Assembly (NCBI GenBank): GCA_030770425.1
Contig: JASJFT010000324.1
Coordinates: 1-36,914 of the forward strand
Reading direction: 5' to 3'
DNA from: Darksidea phi
Lineage: Eukaryota > Ascomycota > Dothideomycetes > Pleosporales > Lentitheciaceae
Length of the DNA stretch: 36,914 bases
Part shown: in pieces, positions 1 to 11,300 of the stretch
Numbering within the stretch: the first letter of the stretch is position 1
Layout: every line of letters begins with the position of its first letter
The notes under the pieces: model-generated
Seen by the model: the letters and a program-made list of their open reading frames with translations, nothing else
What the model was told of the DNA's origin: nothing
Databases searched by the model: none
Translations under genes and position numbers: made by a program

Positions 1-2580
1 AACTATTGCTGTCCCTCGCCTCAACGTCGACCCTGCCTGTATCAAGAAGCAGCTTAACCACTGCCTCATGCCCGTTCCGTGCTGCTACCAATAGCGGCGT
101 CCAACCATCTGTATCCTTCGCGTTGATATCGACCCTGCCTATATCAAGAAGCAGCTTAACTACTGCCTCATGCCCGTTCTGCGCTGCTGCCCGTAGTGGC
201 GTCCAACCCCTTTTATCCTTCGCGTTGATATCGACCCTGCCTGTATCAAGAAGCAGCTTAACGACTGCCTCATGCCCGTTCTCTGCTGCCACCCATAGCG
301 GCGCCCTATCCCCTTCAATATCCTTCGTATCAATGTCGAGTTTGTCCTTAGCGAGCATCAGTTTAACGACGCGTTCATGGCCGTTCATAGCAGCTTGCCA
401 TAACAATAACTCATCCTCGCTTGGCTTCGATTGGATGGGTGATTCGTACTTGGTTTCTTTGTCCTCTATGTTAATGTCGACACCACTCATACCGCGTAGC
501 AGCTCGGCCACTGCCTCGTGCCCGTTTCGAGCAGCCGGTGTTTGTTCTTGAAGTTGAGCCAATGACCCTAACGTGAGAATTTCGCCCGGAGGCACGCGGG
601 TCCCGTTTTGCTCCAATATCGCCTCTTCGGGCTCATCTTCTGTTGCATCATCTTGCGAAATTTCTTGTTCCGAATTATCGGTAACACCTTCGAGTTGAAG
701 CGACGCCATTTCTTCTTCGTTCTTCTCAAGTCCTGTAGCGAGAGGAAGGCCGAGAAGACCCAGCGTTTCAAGATGGAAGCCGAGGTGTTTGTCCATATCC
801 AGCCAGTTATCTGCCGTGTAAGAACACAGAGGGCACCCATTGGTCGGTTTAGGAGACAGTCGTGCGTGTTCATCAATTTTCTGAGGTTTAAGAAGCTCGT
901 CCTTGCGGTCAGAATGCGCGTTTGCAATATGGTCAATATACTGATTTCTGCCTGAAAAAGACTGGGAGGGGTGGTCGGAGCATGTGTACTCCATTCGGTG
1001 ATAGATTTGCTCGTGTACAAGCCATTCTTCCCAGGTATTGAGAGGCTTGTTGTCACTTTCGGGGCAGACGGGAGCAGTGCATGTATACGGTTGGAGGTCT
1101 TGTATCAAATGTGACCTGGTAGTGTTAATGAACATCTTGAAGCTTGTCCTCAACTCACCTCCAGTGCCCCTTTCGACGGTATTTAGGAGGACACGTAACA
1201 AAACAATACGGGCAGATAAAATCCCTCCTCCCATCAAGTTCCCTTGGGAACTTCGGCCATTCGACCTTTCTGCCGCCTGGTTCGTAAACAGTGGGCGTTG
1301 CCGTCTGTTCCGTTTTTGACGATTGCGATCGAGTCTCATCAGGTGAAAGCATATTCTTCTCGTTTGGCATCTTCCACGTTTGAGACGGGACTTCAGAGAA
1401 TGTCACTTTAGGATCAGTTGGGATTCCGAGTCCTTGCTCTCCTATCCCCTTTGTAGCTCGCGCATCTGCAAGTGTGTTTGATGCCTGTCGTCTAGAAACA
1501 TCTTTGGCCTCTTGCACTTCCTGTCGCGCCACTCCGTTTCTTCTATCCCATTCTCTCTGTCTCCAGAAGATGAATTGCTGTTGCCTGTAGGCAGTTGCGA
1601 TTGCTATTCTTCGAATCCCCGCCTTAGCATGTGGATTTAGCTTGATCTTCGACTCTAGGCGAGGAGTTCCGGCTTCATCTCCGGTAAGTTCCCCGTGATG
1701 TGGACCGAGTTTTATCCTTTCAGTTTCTTCTGGATAAGACTTGCCTGCTTCGTCTCTGAGAGCCTGGCGGACAATCTCTTTGATGCGGCGATAATGGAAG
1801 CGCTCAGTCTGTTCCTTTGCCCTCTTTCGGAGCTCTATCCTCTCTTCTCGGTCTAAAACGAGGCCGTTGCCATCAGAGTCTAAGTACGAATCTCGATAGA
1901 AATTCCGGGCAGATGGTGGATTCCGAGTTTTTATGCTTCGTAATCTGGCTGCCAAATGATAAAGACGATCAATAATGTCGACAATATCGTCAAATTCGGC
2001 TCTGGTGGCTTCTAAGTTGCCATATACTGGCGCATCGGTCTCTGCTGGCCGTGCTGGTTTCCCCTCCACGTCGTCATATTCTTCTAAACTCTCATCTTCT
2101 GGATCGCCTGCATCTTGGTTCCTTTCCATGTCGGAGACTGTTCCTCCGATGTGATAGACTTCAAGTTCAATTTGCTCCTCGTCTTGACGTTCATCCTTTC
2201 TCGCGACTGCGTCTCCGCTTAGAAGCTCAAAAACTATCATCAGATTAGCGAACGGCCACGGAGCCTCTTTACTTAGCCCTACCTCTTAGAAGATTTTCTT
2301 CTAGCTCATCCAGAAGCTTTCCAGTGTATGTCTTTACTGTAAGATTATCTCGCATTCGATAATCCAGAGACCGATCACCAACAACAAAAAGACCCAAATT
2401 CGCAGCCCATAACTGGAATCTCTCTCTTTCCGACAGTACATCTACCGAGAGACGTGCGAGCTTCTTGTCTGATTCGGCCTCGTTCGACGGCTTGAGAAAT
2501 TCAAGAGCGTCGCTGATATCAGTAAAACAGTCAATGATAGTCTTTCCAGTATCACGCAGCCCAGTATGGGTCATTTTCAT
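1..2580 (-). CDS. C2H2 zinc-finger protein with C-terminal ankyrin repeats (3' end beyond left edge)
   Basis: Three exons are supported: 2580-2283, 2233-1159 and 1115 to beyond base 1. The introns (2282-2234, 49 nt; 1158-1116, 43 nt) restore one continuous frame. About 829 residues lie in the window. The N-terminal 100 residues carry the RFxLWAxNLG...SLDYRxRD pattern common to this fungal family. A long charged linker follows, then a Cys/His array: CPYCF..C near residue 440, the spliced W-x-x-H followed by DLxPYTC, a W..H..H segment, and GCPLC...HLGFHLETLGLLGLP near 570. The C-terminal part is a run of ankyrin repeats (NGHEAVVKLLLDTGRVDINA-type) still open at the window edge. The chosen start is the first ATG of the conserved N-terminal exon. 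Such proteins are usually taken as nuclear or regulatory, or as NLR-associated signalling scaffolds; the function is unproven. It is divergent from the DUF7580 gene 239 bp away. Confidence 0.85.
22..327 (-). repeat. Three near-identical 102-bp ankyrin-coding tandem units
   Basis: Units start at about 22, 124 and 226, with a period of exactly 102 bp (34 codons). A core of about 55-60 nt around the HEAVVKLLLD coding stretch is almost identical between units at nucleotide level; the rest of each unit has diverged more. They encode consecutive ankyrin repeats of the zinc-finger/ankyrin gene. More diverged repeats lie upstream in the gene (about 330-550). Confidence 0.8.
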
Positions 2581-2819
2581 GCGTTCCTGAGTTGATGGCT
2601 GCGCTTATTATGTCGTGGTTGACGAGAGAGGAGCTCAAACACGAGTAGCGCTTTTGTAGCTGTGACTCAGCTGGTTCTTTTGACCGGTGCGGGGTAGCAT
2701 ACCTGTCAGCTGACCACCCGAAAATACCCCACCATCCCTCCAGCCCCAACCTCTTACACCTCGCTATCTCGCTCTAAGGGCTTTCATGTCACGTCTTCGC
2801 CAATAAAATACCGCCAAAA
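2581..2819. promoter_or_regulatory. Shared divergent intergenic region
   Basis: These 239 bp separate the two divergent start codons (ATG at 2580 on minus and at 2820 on plus), so promoters of both genes must lie here or overlap the genes. No convincing TATA box or repeated operator-like motif was seen. The plus gene has a favourable start context, CCAAAAATGG. Confidence 0.5.
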
Positions 2820-4684
2820 ATGGTCACCGGAGTTGAGACTGCTGGCCTGATTCTCGGGTCGATACCGCTTATCATCGAAAGCCTCAAAACCTATCAGAAA
2901 GGAATCAAATCCGTAAAGAGATCGATCAAATACGACGTGTCCCTCAGAAAACTTATCCGACGGGTCGAAGGACAGAAACTGTTCTTCGAGGACAATCTTC
3001 AGAAGCTCATATCCGGCGCCTATTCAGAATCGGAGGATCACATTGAACTTGGGGATGACTTCTGGACTATATCCTCCGCAAGTGTGATTAATCAGGCTGT
3101 GAGGAGATACCTTGGTGAAAGGAAGCAGCAATATTTTCACGACCTTCTTGGTGAATTTGAATGCTATTTTGTCAAACTGGGAAATGCTTTAGATCAGGTT
3201 CAAAGAGCTGGCAAGGTAAGTTCTAAGTCTTTCCACGGATGACTCCATAATCCGACCTCTATAATTCAGGCCGCCGTGGTTAGAGCTTTACTTACAAAAA
3301 TCTCAGAACAACTCTCAGAAGAATCACTTGACTCTATCAGACCTATGTTCTCTTGCAAAATCACACGACACCCAAGGCAAACATGTTTCGAAGCGAGTGA
3401 AATTTCTCATCAGCGAGCAAGACATTACGGACCTAATAGAAGAACTCGAGGCGCTAAACACAGAAATGGATCGGTTGTTGGCCAATGCTATTATACTAGC
3501 TCAACACAAAAACATCCAGGAATCCAGAATCATCTCCGACGAGCGACATGCAAAAGTGTTGGCTTCCTTACTAAACCAAATCCGAACATATGCAGACAGA
3601 CTCTTTAATGCCTTACGTTCCGCATGGATTCCAGGTTGCCACGCATCACACGACGTTGCATTGTTTTTAGACACACCAACAGTCCTAAAATCTGGCCGTC
3701 CAAGTTCAGCATCACCGTTCAAGTTTCGGATGATGATTTGCGGCAAATCCGTAGATGATACGATGTCTCCATCGTGGCATGTAGCGAACGTAACTGTTTT
3801 CGATGATGATAGCGTCGCTGCGGCGCAAGGACCGTAAGTGTTTCGCCACCTCGTTGCTCGCGGCTGATTCTCACTATTCCAGTAGATCTTCACCGGCGCA
3901 GTTAGTAACGACCCAGACTCCAATTAATCCCATGATAACAGTCACCTCGCTGAATCAAGTATCATCTCCTGTTGTGTCGGGCAGAGTCACGAACCTTTGC
4001 GATGCCGCAATCCGCGCAAAACAGACACAGAAGTACCTAAGCCTACTTCTTCGCGAGAGTACATCTCTATTGAGTAACAACGGGGGTAATCAGCAGTGTG
4101 AATCTGCAGTTTGGAGCACAATCGACTTGGAAAACTACCTTTCTACAAACAGAATGGGCCCTGCGCAAAAGGTGAAACTGGCGTTAAAACTTGCCATCTC
4201 CTTACTTCAGTTCAAGACCTCTCAATGGTTTCAGTCGCCGATATCAGCCCAAGCCATTCACTTTCGAAAAGCTGCTCAAAAGGGGAGGACGCCTTGCATT
4301 GAAGTAGATCAGCCAATGATTCTGCAGTCGTTTTACGACCAGACTCCACAAAGGCCAGCGCGACACAAGCCAAGACAGACTCTCCTGGAACTCGGCATCT
4401 TACTCATGGAAATATGGAATGGGGAGACGTTGGCGTTGTTTGCCAAACGACATTGCAACATTGATGATGTTCCACCATTGATGCGTCAAGGGATCGCCAC
4501 AGAATGGTACGACGAAACATGGGAGCAAATGACTAACAATTATGGCGGGGTAGTCAACACATGCATGGCGTTTGCACTGGACTACACCCGAGGAATGCAA
4601 ACCTGGGAGGATGAAGATCTGAGAAAATCTGTTTGTGCAAAGATCATCAGTCCATTGAATGAGGATTGTCTGGCATTTCCTTGA
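2820..4684 (+). CDS. HeLo-like / DUF7580 domain protein
   Basis: Exons 2820-3215, 3307-3833 and 3883-4684 give a protein of 574 residues, normal for the family. The N-terminus MVTGVETAGLILGSIPLIIE is the hallmark hydrophobic start of fungal HeLo/SesA-like, DUF7580-type proteins, followed by a helical domain to about residue 230. The C-terminal part is the degenerate kinase-like DUF7580 region ending in TLLELGILLMEIWNG. The first intron has two possible acceptors: 3269 is near-canonical but puts the next exon out of frame, whereas 3306 (branch-like CTTAC just upstream) keeps the frame and is preferred. The second intron (3834-3882) is unambiguous. Families with this N-terminus are often linked to fungal incompatibility or cell-death signalling; its role here is inferred. 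It looks intact. Confidence 0.82.
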
Positions 4685-4850
4685 CAGTAGATATATGACT
4701 GTGGTTTATATGGTGTGAGGTCCTTGGCAGAATATATGTACGCATTGTTTCTCCCTCTAGATTGAACACACGAGACTTTGTGCAGAAGTATTAATGTAGC
4801 AAGTTACGGTTAACGTGACTGCATATTAATCAAAAATCGTTTCGTAAAAT

Positions 4851-5363
4851 TTAGGTTGTACTCTCACACTGCATTAAGCTTTCTCTGCAGGTCGACAAAT
4901 ACGCAGGAGAAATCGACAGCCAGAACAAACTGAGGGTCTGCGGGAAGAGGGAGACGAGACCGTACATGGCAACGTTAGAGTTGATGTTGCCACTCCCGGG
5001 GCAGACATAGGTAATATCCACCAACTTGAAGTGTAGGAATTCTGTCGGATATAGAACATAAAGATGATGTATGCTTCTCCATCTTCTTAGATCACTTCCC
5101 TTTCCGCTTCTTCTAGGGTCAATATACATGCTTTCGCGGTAGGTTGTAGAGGTCGAGGAGTTGCCATATATAATCGACTCCCCTCCCCCAGGAGCTTGGG
5201 CCACTACCCGGCGTGACGTCACGTTGGCTCCTGGGCTGGCTGTGTTTTTCGTGATTCTACTTACCTTATAGTCGCCTGAGTGATACTGCACTATGGAAGG
5301 CGATGAGCGAAATAGAAATCCATTCTTGTAGTCAGCAGGAGGTCCCATCGCCGCTATACTCAC
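4851..5363 (-). pseudogene. Possible remnant of an extracellular-domain protein gene
   Basis: An ATG at 5348-5346 begins a short coding-like exon with the pattern PPADYKNGF...PSIVQYHSGD, ending at a good donor (AAG|GTAAGT, exon end 5265). This pattern resembles the N-terminal region of fungal secreted or membrane proteins that read PPxDYxxGF...PSxxQYxxGD. Downstream on the same strand, coding-like segments (for example YTSSWWIL near 5030) lie in different frames, and I could not build a continuous gene. No signal peptide is visible. It is probably a decayed copy, or the real exons are missed. Confidence 0.3.
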
Positions 5364-7888
5364 TCGGACAGTTCGAGGAGTACAAGTGTAGCCGGCCCGT
5401 TAGTTCTTATCCCGCTTCCTACCAAATCATCGGAAATAACGAGCACTCCTACCATCCACCTTCTTGCTTTCTGGCTATTCTCTCGGCCATCCCCGCCTGC
5501 GCTTCCTTGCGGTCCCTAGCTGACTCGTCGTTTCACCTCCAGCTTCCCTTCATCCTCTTATTCGGCCTTTGTCTCTGCTGAGCATGTACTGTGGCATCTG
5601 CTTCATCTCCTCGATCTTCAGCCAAGGTCCGATGCACCCCAGTCATCCGCTCTGTCATCCAAGACCTCTACACCACAGATCTCGAAGAACCTCTGTACCT
5701 CTTCCGCATCCAGCGACTTCCCATTCCACACCTCATCGGCCCATTCCTTATCCCGCTCCCATGTTCCTTGTATGTGTGATCGGAGACGCTCCCTTTGGAG
5801 CCACATTTCACGAAGCGACGACGATGTCAAGAGCTTCAGCTCCAGCGAGTTCAGCGAAGGCGCAGATGAGAACGACGAGGAGAGCTGTTAAGTAGTGTGA
5901 GAAGATGAGGCGCACGGTCGCTTTTGAAGACGGTCTCCGATCGACTATGCCGCACGCGTCGAGCGCAAACTGAGCGTGAAGCCCATGGCCCGCATCGTCG
6001 TCACTATCAGAACGTTCATCGGGTGCGTGCAGTTGAAGCAGTATGTTGGTCGGTTCGAGGTAGCCCGGGTGTGGGAATGCGATATCGTGTCGCAATGGGC
6101 GCTCCGCAGGCTGCGGAGGTTGTATGGCCGGGCGCGCGACAACCGTCATGGAGTGGATGCAGTACACAATGCTAGTAACTAGAAAAATGAGGACAGAGAA
6201 TGGGACGAGGGCGGTACACGGCGCTATGTGACTGTTCCCACGTTTAACATGTGGTGCTTTGGTGTTTTGGTTTTCAAAGCCCGGACCCGGCCCGCAACAT
6301 CCCCCTACGTCAGCAACCATGCGCAACCAACCTCAGAGCCAAGAAGTGATAAAGGCACACTCAAACTGCTATGTTTCCGGCTCTTGCTTGTGGTAATGAG
6401 GACAGTAAAATATTTTGTCGAGATATCTGAGCTTCAAAGTTCGAGATCTGTAGATGCGCCGTCGCGAGGACTATGTAGCGTCTGCCAACAGAAGCCGCCG
6501 GCGCTTCGAGAGGGCGATTGTGACTTTTGGACCTCACACGGCTGTTGCAATTCGGGCTACAAACCAGTGTACTTTGCAGTGGAAGCGATAGCAGGCAGCC
6601 ATGCTGTAGAGCATGCGATGAGGCGGATGGCACCAAATGCCACTGCCAGCGCTGCCAGCGTCCCTGCCCCGCTATCACTTCGCACTCTACACAAGGCTTT
6701 AGATGACAGCCGCTGCGCCCTCTTGCCGCCGTCGTAACGAGTCCTAAGGTCGCGCCGCCTGCGACGCGATGAATATACATGCCCTAATTCTTTCGTCATA
6801 CACAGTGTGCGAATCTCTCAATACGCTTTTTTTTTTTTTTTGATTCTTCTCAAAGCAGGTAACTCGGATCAGGCTGTCGCCCAAGTCAATGACGTAGCGG
6901 CAAGGCCGATACACCAGAAGTGAAGCGGAGATGGCGAAGGCTGTGTGCTACTCGTATCAAACGCCCTAGTAGAAATATCGGACGCTGTCTTAGCGAACGG
7001 TGAGCCGCCTTGTGACGGCGGCCCTGGGGCTTTTGTACCTCGAAGGAGCCGGTTGTTCCGCGAGGCTGAACAGCATAGCCCAGCCTCACCCGGACGCGAA
7101 TATCTTGAAAACCACGGCCTTATTTGCTTTCGAGTTCCCTCTTTCTTGAATTTCGTTCACGCCGTAATGTCCAGGTGAGTTGGTCAAGTTATTCAACGAG
7201 GGTGCGGCACCCGCTCAACTTTTGACACCACGAACACACCAGCGGCAAATGGCTCTCCAGATGCCGTTTTCATCGATTCAAAAGATCAGTTCTTGGCCTC
7301 ATTGCTGCCTGGCAAAAGAGTGCAACTTTCTGGTTGCGATTCGGCGACGGATCTTATCAAACACATTCCGGATCTCCACCTCTTAAAAGCAATAAATCGC
7401 TTCAGCGAAAATGTCTGGACAAAGACCGGCAAGTTCAATGCGGCACTTTCTCGATATTTCGGCTCTATTGGCTGGGTCGTGCAATCTCATACGGAATTCG
7501 CATCCATAGGTTGGGGTGCGAATCAAGTACGTCCTGCAGGTAGGCGCCATATCCCCCGAGATACTAGCCCAGGCTGGCCTATATAGCTTGCCAGTAATTA
7601 CGCATCCTTCTTTGAATAGCTTTTGCGTACCTTGCACTGGCTAGCTAATACACAATCATGAGTGGTTGCAAGAGATGGTACTATGGCTACATGGTAGAAT
7701 AACAAAACAGCTAGAGTACAATGAAATCTATAATATATGACCAAACGAGTGGAAGGTCTCGGTAGACCAGAAAATCCGAATAAAAAATCTATCTCGAACC
7801 CTTAAATTCCAACTAGCAAGGGTAGCCTTGCTTGTGAATGATGCCACTTTATGCGAAATCTTACACAAACCCCGTAATTTAATGAACT
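5364..7888. other. Gene-poor stretch with one weak coding candidate
   Basis: No recognisable gene was found. On the minus strand from about 5881 to 5618, a coding-like segment follows an acceptor-like site (TTAACAG). It is rich in Trp and charged residues (LREMWLQRERLRSHIQGTW and onward) and ends at a TGA at 5618-5620. Just upstream on the same strand, a different frame encodes two hydrophobic stretches (around 6230-6190 and 5885-5835). These might be pieces of one membrane protein, but I could not join them. A run of 15 T lies at 6827-6841. The remainder shows only short overlapping shadow frames. Confidence 0.4.
6827..6841 (+). repeat. Poly-T run (15 nt)
   Basis: There are fifteen consecutive T. 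It lies in a gene-poor stretch with no gene clearly attached, so its function is unknown. Confidence 0.9.
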
Positions 7889-8854
7889 TCAGCGCCTCTC
7901 TGGATTGTTGAATTCATCAGAGACCGATCCAGTACCGGTTGCCGGCCTTTTCAACGTGAGTTTTGTACCAGGAGCCGAAGTAAAACTGTATGGTCGCGTT
8001 TGAAGCGAGATGCCACGGTTAACAGCCCAGTTCCTAACGATAGTCTTATCAGCGGCAAGCAAGGTGTCGCTAGCTAGAAAGTATCCCGACTTCGGATTGA
8101 TGAGCGGCGTTCTCTGTAGCTCCGCATCTATCCTTCCCAGGAAAAGACGTATTGTTGCTCCACTGTCCCTGATGTCGCCGTTGGGCAGAGGCTCTCCCGG
8201 GGGAATGTGAGTCAAGACAACCCTATTTTGATCCCAGACGGCAACTACAGAGCAAACGGATAGTCCATTCGTTGGAATAGAGTCGCCTAGCCCCCAAGGG
8301 GTCGTCCGGGTATCGCGCATTGGAACTAGAGTTTCTACACGCTTGGCGAGATTATTGGCCGGCTCGTCCTGATCGATATTCAGGTCCTCGAGTAATATGC
8401 CAAACTCTCCAATTTCAGCTTGATCGTCTTCGGATTCTTTGCGTTTGCATTTTTTGCCTGGTTTTGGTTTACATGGTTGCTTTGGGGCAGGGGTTGGTTT
8501 TGTCTTCGTAGTTGTCGGTTTTGCAGTGGCTTTCGTCTTTTTTGGTTGTCGTTTTCGCAGTGGGTTTTGCTGTAGCAACTGGCTTGGTGGAAGCTTTTGA
8601 TGATGGTGAAGGGGTTGCAGAGCACTTCTGCTTTTCGGGGTCACATTTTGCTCTTGTAATTTTGGCCTTCTTAGGACAGGTCGTGCATTGCTTGGAATTT
8701 TTCTTGTTGCAGGCTGGAACTGCGCGAAATATGAGGCTGTAAAAATTGTCATTGGGGCTCTGGCTTCAATATCGGAGGTCGTCTGTGGGAGAACGAGGGC
8801 TTGAATAGTACCGATAGTGGCCACCAGAGCATTTAGAAAAGTATGTATATGCAT
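7889..8854 (-). CDS. Secreted Cys/Lys-rich protein with two compensating one-base frame breaks
   Basis: An ATG at 8854-8852 starts a clear signal peptide (MHIHTFLNALVATIGTIQAL). The uninterrupted frame is 321 codons, but between the C/G run at 8754-8757 and the T6/A6 run at 8538-8543 the protein-like reading is in another frame. That frame is Cys-rich (CNKKNSKQCTTCPKK, then further Cys) and passes into a Thr/Lys/Pro-rich linker continuous with the downstream frame (TKPTPAPKQPC). The likeliest history is a one-base loss at the first run and a one-base gain at the second, or two homopolymer errors. The C-terminal half (from about residue 185) has GLSVCSVVAVWDQNRVVLTH and resembles a globular domain of fungal secreted proteins; a CheD-like or deamidase-like fold is only a guess. 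It may be an effector-like secreted protein. Confidence 0.6.
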   Translation of the reverse strand: MHIHTFLNALVATIGTIQALVLPQTTSDIEARAPMTIFTASYFAQFQPATRKIPSNARPVLRRPKLQEQNVTPKSRSALQPLHHHQKLPPSQLLQQNPLRKRQPKKTKATAKPTTTKTKPTPAPKQPCKPKPGKKCKRKESEDDQAEIGEFGILLEDLNIDQDEPANNLAKRVETLVPMRDTRTTPWGLGDSIPTNGLSVCSVVAVWDQNRVVLTHIPPGEPLPNGDIRDSGATIRLFLGRIDAELQRTPLINPKSGYFLASDTLLAADKTIVRNWAVNRGISLQTRPYSFTSAPGTKLTLKRPATGTGSVSDEFNNPERR

Positions 8855-10025
8855 TTGGGAGAAAGAATATACGAAAAGAGTAAGATGGATAGTGATATGT
8901 GGTTTAATCCTTGATGCCTGTTGTTGTACTTTATCGATGGAGTGTCTTCAACTACTCTATACCCACTACAACAGCAGATACCTCATACATTTCACTGTAA
9001 CACTAAGGCGATTTGTTTTGCAGGAGTTCAGTTAGTATGCTCCACTTTATGGGCGTATCATTACTTGGTGGGCCTGTTGTAGGAATTCCGATCTCTCCGC
9101 CGTTAGCAGGAGTTCCGAACGCTATGCCCCATGATCTCGATAACAGCTTGCACGCCTAGCATCTATTATTAATATCCGGTGACTGCGTTTCGCAGTCATC
9201 GCCCTCAAACTTAACAACTAGCAGGCGAATATGACTCTCAGTGCTGTGAACCACCGCACCGGATGAGGTACCTAACGCCCTACCGGTTGTTTTTCCGCAC
9301 TGTGCAGTCGGAGAACTACTTTACGACTCATCATTGGTTACCTGCTCATGCTATGTGGCGTAGTAGTCCGATTCGCATGCTGAGGCGAGCGGAAAAGGCG
9401 AATGATACGTTCACAGAAGAGTGCATGTCAGCAAGGCGTAAAAACTCCGATCTCCCAACTTTCGTCGAGTAAATGATTGCTTTACAGAACATCGTCCTGT
9501 CTTGAATTGATCGCGTATTTCATTTTCGAAAGATGTCTCTAGTTTTCATGAGGTGAAATCCTGTTCTCGGTTAAGCGGCCAAATTAAGATTGAGGACGTG
9601 GTGCCGTACTGTGGGTGAATCCGCGCGCAAGGATTGCGACACAGTCAGGCATGCAGGATAAGCCCGTGGAACCGCTAGTACATCACGCCCCGCAAACCTT
9701 TGTGAGATTGAAAGGGGGTAGAAAATGCGAAGTGTTTGTTGTGTATGATTGGTCGCTTAAATATAAGCTCGAATATCGGAGAGATCGGCTCCGAATAACG
9801 CCGTTGGCCGACCGGAGGAACAACTGGACGTTCTGCAGAAGCTCCAGGCCGGAAATACAAATACCTGCCTATGTCCAAAAATATAACAGCTTAGCTTGTT
9901 GCAACCGATCTTACAAAGTTTTGGCTCCCAGGTCTTTTAGTATTCAATCCCGCTAGGACTTCTCCATCACCTTTCAGATACACTATTCAACTGTCACGGT
10001 CTATATGCTATCACGGAAAGCCACA
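8855..10025. other. Intergenic region upstream of the FAD monooxygenase
   Basis: No supported gene. An open frame on plus at 9615-9956 has no recognisable features and unusual composition. A short imperfect direct repeat (GGAATTCCGATC / GGAGTTCCGAAC) occurs near 9082-9120. The last few hundred bases must hold the promoter of the monooxygenase; no specific site is evident. Confidence 0.5.
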
Positions 10026-11300
10026 ATGCCGCTCAACATCCTCATCGTGGGCGCGGGTATCGGTGGTCCGGCTCTCGCATCCTTCCTCCAACGCTCTAAT
10101 TCTAAACATAACATCACCGTTGTTGAGCGGTCATCCAAACTCCGCTTAGCCGGTCAGCAAATCGACATCAAGGCCCAGGGCGTTCCAATCCTCGAGAAGA
10201 TGGGCATTCTAGATGCCATCAAAGCCCAGTGCGTCGCCGAAACCGGGTTGGAGATGGTAGATACGAACGACAAAGCAATTGCGAAATTCGGAGTCACTCC
10301 TTCCAACAAGAAAGGGTTTACATTAACAAGCGAGTATGAAATTATGCGGGGCGATATGGTCAAAGTTTTGTATGAGCATAGCCTTGAGGAGAGAAACAAA
10401 GCGGAAAGACAGGGAGAGAAGGAAGGACATCTGAGATATGAGTTTGGGAAGAGTATCACGGGACTCGAGAATTCCGATGATGGCGCTCGTGTCACCTTCT
10501 CGGATGGACATCAGAGCCAATACGACCTAGTTGTCGCCGCAGATGGACAAGGATCCCGAACGAGAAGCCTCGCTTTCGGAGCTGACGCCAGTAACGAAGC
10601 ATTTAAGTCCCTAGGTGTCCACGCTGCCTACTACAGCATTCCACGACTTGAAAGTGAAGGGGGTCTTGCACGAGGTTACTTCACTCATCGTCGCTTCCTC
10701 GTCACACGAACCAGCAATCGCCCCGTGACAGGTGTATACCTCTTCACCATGAAAGACGCGGAGAATTTAAGGCAATCATACAAAGAGTCGATCGAGAAGC
10801 AGAAAGAGATATGGGCGGAGAACATACGAGATGCAGGTTGGCAGTCCGATCGTTTCATCGCTGGACTGAAGGCTTGTGATGATTTCTTTGCACATGAACA
10901 AGGGCAGGTTAAGATGAAGCAATTATACACTGGCCGTGTCGTGCTCCTCGGCGATGCAGGCTACTGTCCAAGCCCGTTTACAGGGCTAGGAACCACATCC
11001 GCCCTTATCGGAGCTTACGTACTTGCGGGAGAACTTGCAAGACAGAACGATGATGTCAGGGGAGCTCTTAAGGCGTATGAGGAGATTGTGAGGGTACCTG
11101 TAGAGGAGTTCCAACAACTACCTATGAGTATGGAAACCATCTTTCCATCCTCTACACTTGGACTCTGGATTTTGAAGGGGATTATGCGGACGGTGTACAC
11201 ATTTGGGATTGACAAGTTGATGACGAAATTTATGAATGATGATAAGAGTAAGGGGCAATGGGGGCTACCGGAATACCCTGAGTTGAGATTGGCGGAGTGA
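10026..11300 (+). CDS. FAD-dependent monooxygenase (aromatic hydroxylase type)
   Basis: A single-exon gene of 424 residues from the ATG at 10026 (context CCACAATGCC, directly before the beta-alpha-beta fold). An in-frame ATG at 10005 would add seven residues and is less likely. The Rossmann motif GAGIGG is at residues 9-14, the DG motif (AADGQGSRT) has its Asp at about 173, and the GD motif (LLGDAGYCPSPFTGLG) has its Asp at about 310, all in the expected order for the UbiH/PHBH-like flavoprotein family. These enzymes use NAD(P)H and O2 to hydroxylate or epoxidise small molecules and are common in fungal secondary metabolism. No membrane anchor is obvious. The substrate cannot be told. It looks intact, with an AT-rich 3' flank. 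Confidence 0.92.
   Translation: MPLNILIVGAGIGGPALASFLQRSNSKHNITVVERSSKLRLAGQQIDIKAQGVPILEKMGILDAIKAQCVAETGLEMVDTNDKAIAKFGVTPSNKKGFTLTSEYEIMRGDMVKVLYEHSLEERNKAERQGEKEGHLRYEFGKSITGLENSDDGARVTFSDGHQSQYDLVVAADGQGSRTRSLAFGADASNEAFKSLGVHAAYYSIPRLESEGGLARGYFTHRRFLVTRTSNRPVTGVYLFTMKDAENLRQSYKESIEKQKEIWAENIRDAGWQSDRFIAGLKACDDFFAHEQGQVKMKQLYTGRVVLLGDAGYCPSPFTGLGTTSALIGAYVLAGELARQNDDVRGALKAYEEIVRVPVEEFQQLPMSMETIFPSSTLGLWILKGIMRTVYTFGIDKLMTKFMNDDKSKGQWGLPEYPELRLAE

Noticed and set aside
6..551. Plus-strand 181-codon open frame with repeated Ser/Thr-rich segments
   Set aside because: It is the antisense shadow of the minus-strand ankyrin repeats; the repeats explain its periodicity.
9615..9956. Plus-strand 113-codon open frame before the FAD monooxygenase
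   Set aside because: It begins at a non-ATG codon, has no recognisable motif and sits in the expected promoter region.
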